A stretch of DNA of 48,948 nt from Photobacterium sp. Ph5 (GTDB taxonomy: Bacteria > Pseudomonadota > Gammaproteobacteria > Enterobacterales > Vibrionaceae). The stretch spans positions 1 to 48,948 of the forward strand of contig NZ_JADQAQ010000035.1 of the NCBI RefSeq assembly GCF_022129445.1, given 5' to 3'. The stretch's first letter is position 1. Each line of letters opens with the position of its first letter. The notes below the pieces were generated by a model. It saw nothing but the letters and a program-made list of their open reading frames with translations. It did not search any database and was not told where the DNA came from. Positions 46,253 to 48,948 of the stretch are shown here, piece after piece. A program made the translations under genes and the position numbers.

Positions 46253-48853
46253 GTGAAGTTCATAAAGCGATTACTAATACTTGCATTAATTTGCATAATT
46301 CTTGGAGTTGGTACTATTTTTGGCTTTTATCTGTATGTAAAGCCTGACCTTCCAGATGTAGCAAAATTAAAAAATGTCGAGCTGCAAACACCGATGCAGG
46401 TGTATAGCGCTGATGGCAAACTGATCTCACAGTTTGGTGAAAAACGACGCATACCTCTTACATTGGATGAAATTCCTCTCCTTATGCGAGAAGCTTTTAT
46501 TGCGACGGAAGATAGTCGTTTTTATGAGCACCCAGGGGTTGATCCAATCGGTATTGCCCGTGCAGCTTTTGTCGTATTGACATCAGGCTCCGCTCGTCAA
46601 GGAGCGAGTACGATTACCCAACAGCTCGCACGAAACTTCTTCTTATCCAATGAGAAGAAAATCATGCGAAAAATTAAAGAAGCTTTCATTGCCATCCATA
46701 TTGAAAAGCTACTGACTAAAGATCAAATTCTTGACCTGTATTTAAACAAAATTTACCTCGGCTATCGTGCCTATGGTGTAGGTGCTGCGGCACAAGTATA
46801 TTTTGGTAAAAGCGTTGATCAACTGACCTTATCAGAAATAGCCGTCATCGCAGGTTTACCCAAAGCGCCATCAACGATGAACCCTATCTATTCCATTGAC
46901 CGCGCGACAACACGTCGTAATGTTGTGTTAGGTCGTATGCTTGAAGAAGGTTACATCACTAAAGCACAAATGGATGCTGCACGGGCAGAACCAATTGTTT
47001 CTCACTACCATGGAGCTGAAATTCAACTCTATGCACCTTACGTTGCCGAACGCGCACGCGCATGGATGGTAAACCGCTACGGTGAAGCCGCTTACGAAAA
47101 AGGGATGAAGGTCTACACCACCGTCAACAGCCAGCTTCAATTAGATGCACAACAAGCGGCAGTGAACAACCTATTAAGCTACGACCGACGCCATGGCTAC
47201 CGTGGTCCAGTCGCAGTTATTTGGAAGCCAGGACAAACCCCATTAAATGCGAATCAAATTGTTAACAAGCTAAAAAATCAGCCAATTTACGGTCAATTAA
47301 TCCCAGCAGTAGTTACAAAAGTAGCTGAAAAATCAGCCAATATCGTAACTAAAAATGGTGATATTGCAGTAATTAACTGGAATGGTATGAGCTGGGCACG
47401 TAAGTTCATCTCAGACTCTCGTCAAGGCGCAGCACCACGTAAAGCAAGTGATATTCTCACTGCAGGTCAACAAATTTGGGTTCAACACAAACAAGACGTT
47501 GTTAGTGATAAAGTTGATAATGCAGCAGTATCAACCAATGAATGGGTACTAAGCCAAACACCGGCTGTAAATACTGCATTTGTTGCCATGTCACCGAGTA
47601 ATGGTGCCGTGTTAGCGATGGTGGGTGGCTTCAACTACACCCAAAGTAAGTTTAACCGTGCAACCCAATCTATTCGTCAGGTAGGCTCTGGCATTAAGCC
47701 ATTCATCTATTCTGCGGCAATAGAAAAAGGCTTAACCCTTGCCACTCTCATTAATGATGCACCCATTACTAAATGGGATAAATGGCAAGGTACAGCATGG
47801 CGTCCTAAAAACTCTGATGGTAAATATGGCGGTCCTACCCGTGCTCGTATCGGTCTAGCTCGCTCTATTAACGTAATGGCTATTCGTGCACTACGTATTG
47901 CTGGATTAGATTTCACCATTGATTACCTTACTCGTTTTGGTTTTAAACGTGCAGATTTACCTCGTGCAGAGCCTATTGCGCTTGGTGCTGGTAGCTTAAC
48001 ACCACTAGAGCTTGTACAAGGTTATTCGGTGTTTGCTAATGGTGGTTATGCGGTTGAACCGTTCTTAATTAACAAGGTTGATAACAATGATAACCAGTTA
48101 ATTTACTACGCCGATCCTGCCATTGTTTGTAACGATGCTTGCCAAGCAAAAAATCCACAAGCGAAAATGCAAGTGGCAATGGCAACCGCTGTTGAAAATC
48201 ATAAATTAGATCAACCTTCAGATAACACAGCGCCGATAGAAACAGAAAAAACAACGCCAGAAGATCTTGAAAAAGTGATTTCAATGCCGCCAGTTCGCTA
48301 CGCTCCTGAAGTAATTAGCGAGCAGAACGCATTCCTCGTACGTGAAATGCTCAACAGTAATATCTGGGGAGAGCCAGGTAAGAGCTACGGTACAGGTTGG
48401 CGAGCAAAAGTACTGAAACGCCACGACATTGGCGGTAAAACAGGTACAACCAACAATGCGAAAGATGCTTGGTATACCGGTTTTGGTCCAAACATTGTTG
48501 CGACAACGTGGGTTGGTTTTGATGATCATCGCCGTGAATTAGGTCGTACAAGTTGGAACAACAATCTTGGTAAGAACCAAACAATCGGTGGTGAATTCGG
48601 TGGTAATGCAGCGCAACCGGCATGGATTAACTTTATGCGTCAGGCGCTAAAAAACACCCCTGAACAAGAAAAGCAAATTCCAAGCGATATTGTCAAAGTG
48701 CGTATAGACCGAGCAACTGGTCAGTTGTCCAACCGCAATGATTCAAGCTCAATGTATGAGTATTTTATCAAAGGTACCGAGCCAACACGTTCTGTACAGC
48801 AAGCGGTATCAGAGCAAAAATTTGATACAGAAACAGCTGAAGAGTTGTTCTAA
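46253..48853 (+). CDS. mrcA: penicillin-binding protein 1A
   Basis: PBP1a is a bifunctional peptidoglycan synthase with glycosyltransferase and transpeptidase activity. The start is GTG at 46253 (MKFIKRLLILALICIILG, 866 residues). After one membrane helix (about 7-27) the glycosyltransferase domain has the catalytic Glu in IATEDSRFYEH and QGASTITQQLARN. The transpeptidase has SxxK in VGSGIKPF, SxN in RSINVMA and KTG in GGKTGTTN. An OB-like insert (about 310-430) fits PBP1a, which needs LpoA; none is in this window. It is divergent from pilM, the usual place in vibrios and E. coli. Confidence 0.98.
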   Translation: MKFIKRLLILALICIILGVGTIFGFYLYVKPDLPDVAKLKNVELQTPMQVYSADGKLISQFGEKRRIPLTLDEIPLLMREAFIATEDSRFYEHPGVDPIGIARAAFVVLTSGSARQGASTITQQLARNFFLSNEKKIMRKIKEAFIAIHIEKLLTKDQILDLYLNKIYLGYRAYGVGAAAQVYFGKSVDQLTLSEIAVIAGLPKAPSTMNPIYSIDRATTRRNVVLGRMLEEGYITKAQMDAARAEPIVSHYHGAEIQLYAPYVAERARAWMVNRYGEAAYEKGMKVYTTVNSQLQLDAQQAAVNNLLSYDRRHGYRGPVAVIWKPGQTPLNANQIVNKLKNQPIYGQLIPAVVTKVAEKSANIVTKNGDIAVINWNGMSWARKFISDSRQGAAPRKASDILTAGQQIWVQHKQDVVSDKVDNAAVSTNEWVLSQTPAVNTAFVAMSPSNGAVLAMVGGFNYTQSKFNRATQSIRQVGSGIKPFIYSAAIEKGLTLATLINDAPITKWDKWQGTAWRPKNSDGKYGGPTRARIGLARSINVMAIRALRIAGLDFTIDYLTRFGFKRADLPRAEPIALGAGSLTPLELVQGYSVFANGGYAVEPFLINKVDNNDNQLIYYADPAIVCNDACQAKNPQAKMQVAMATAVENHKLDQPSDNTAPIETEKTTPEDLEKVISMPPVRYAPEVISEQNAFLVREMLNSNIWGEPGKSYGTGWRAKVLKRHDIGGKTGTTNNAKDAWYTGFGPNIVATTWVGFDDHRRELGRTSWNNNLGKNQTIGGEFGGNAAQPAWINFMRQALKNTPEQEKQIPSDIVKVRIDRATGQLSNRNDSSSMYEYFIKGTEPTRSVQQAVSEQKFDTETAEELF

Positions 48854-48902
48854 TCACTTTTCATGTCTTGTACATAAAAAGAGCGCTCATTGAGTAATGC
48901 AT

Positions 48903-48926
48903 GTGAATTAAGATAATTCACGTTTT
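48903..48926 (+). terminator. possible mrcA terminator
   Basis: GTGAATT (48903-48909) and AATTCAC (48915-48921) form a 7-base AT-rich stem with a 5-base loop, followed by GTTTTC. It is weak and lies 49 bases after the mrcA stop. It is also inside the window-edge frame noted separately. Confidence 0.35.
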
Positions 48927-48948
48927 CTTGAAGGCCTAGTCGCATAGC

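Overview
This window is a stretch of gammaproteobacterial housekeeping chromosome. The proteins and the gene order (crp, ast genes, pabA, trpS, gph, rpe, dam, damX, aroB, aroK, pilQPONM, mrcA) point to the family Vibrionaceae. Photobacterium is my best guess at genus from general protein character, a single DUF2970 gene next to dam and AT-leaning composition; the genus is inference, the family is fairly secure.

Layout. (1) 1-12068, minus strand: the str operon (rpsL, rpsG, fusA, tuf) followed directly by secE-nusG, rplK-rplA, rplJ-rplL and the start of rpoB, which runs off the left edge. Strong sigma70-type promoters are readable before rpsL, rplK and rplJ. An L10-type leader lies before rplJ and an attenuator-like terminator lies between rplL and rpoB. 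(2) 12245-15063, minus: a YheO-type regulator with tusD-tusC-tusB (tRNA 2-thiolation), preceded by fkpA. (3) 15255-21964: a WD40 lipoprotein and slyX on plus, slyD, yheV, kefB and kefG on minus, and the ABC-F gene yheS on plus. (4) 22042-24223: a divergent LysE-type exporter and MocR-type regulator, sitting between yheS and yheT, which are neighbours in E. coli. (5) 24236-28040: yheT, yheU, prkB, an OsmC protein on minus, and crp. (6) 28230-33146: a small unknown ORF, then the arginine succinyltransferase genes astC/argD, astA and astD with a DUF1338 gene at the end of the operon. (7) 33474-41256, minus: aroK, aroB, damX, dam, rpe, gph, trpS, pabA, with an overlooked DUF2970 membrane protein gene on plus between rpe and dam that lacks a normal start codon. 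(8) 41643-48853: the pilMNOPQ operon for type IV pilus/competence assembly on minus, with divergent mrcA (PBP1a) on plus.

The genes form a core for translation and transcription (ribosomal proteins, elongation factors, NusG, RpoB), tRNA modification, periplasmic folding, potassium and electrophile defence, arginine and aromatic amino acid metabolism, DNA methylation, cell wall synthesis and pilus assembly. I see no prophage, insertion sequence, CRISPR array, tRNA or rRNA, and no convincing new defence or secretion system. The items most worth a second look are the fused str/secE-rpoB junction at tuf, the DUF2970 frame with a well-placed Shine-Dalgarno in front of an ATA codon, the inserted LysE/MocR pair with a palindrome in its divergent promoter region, and the DUF1338 gene in the ast operon.
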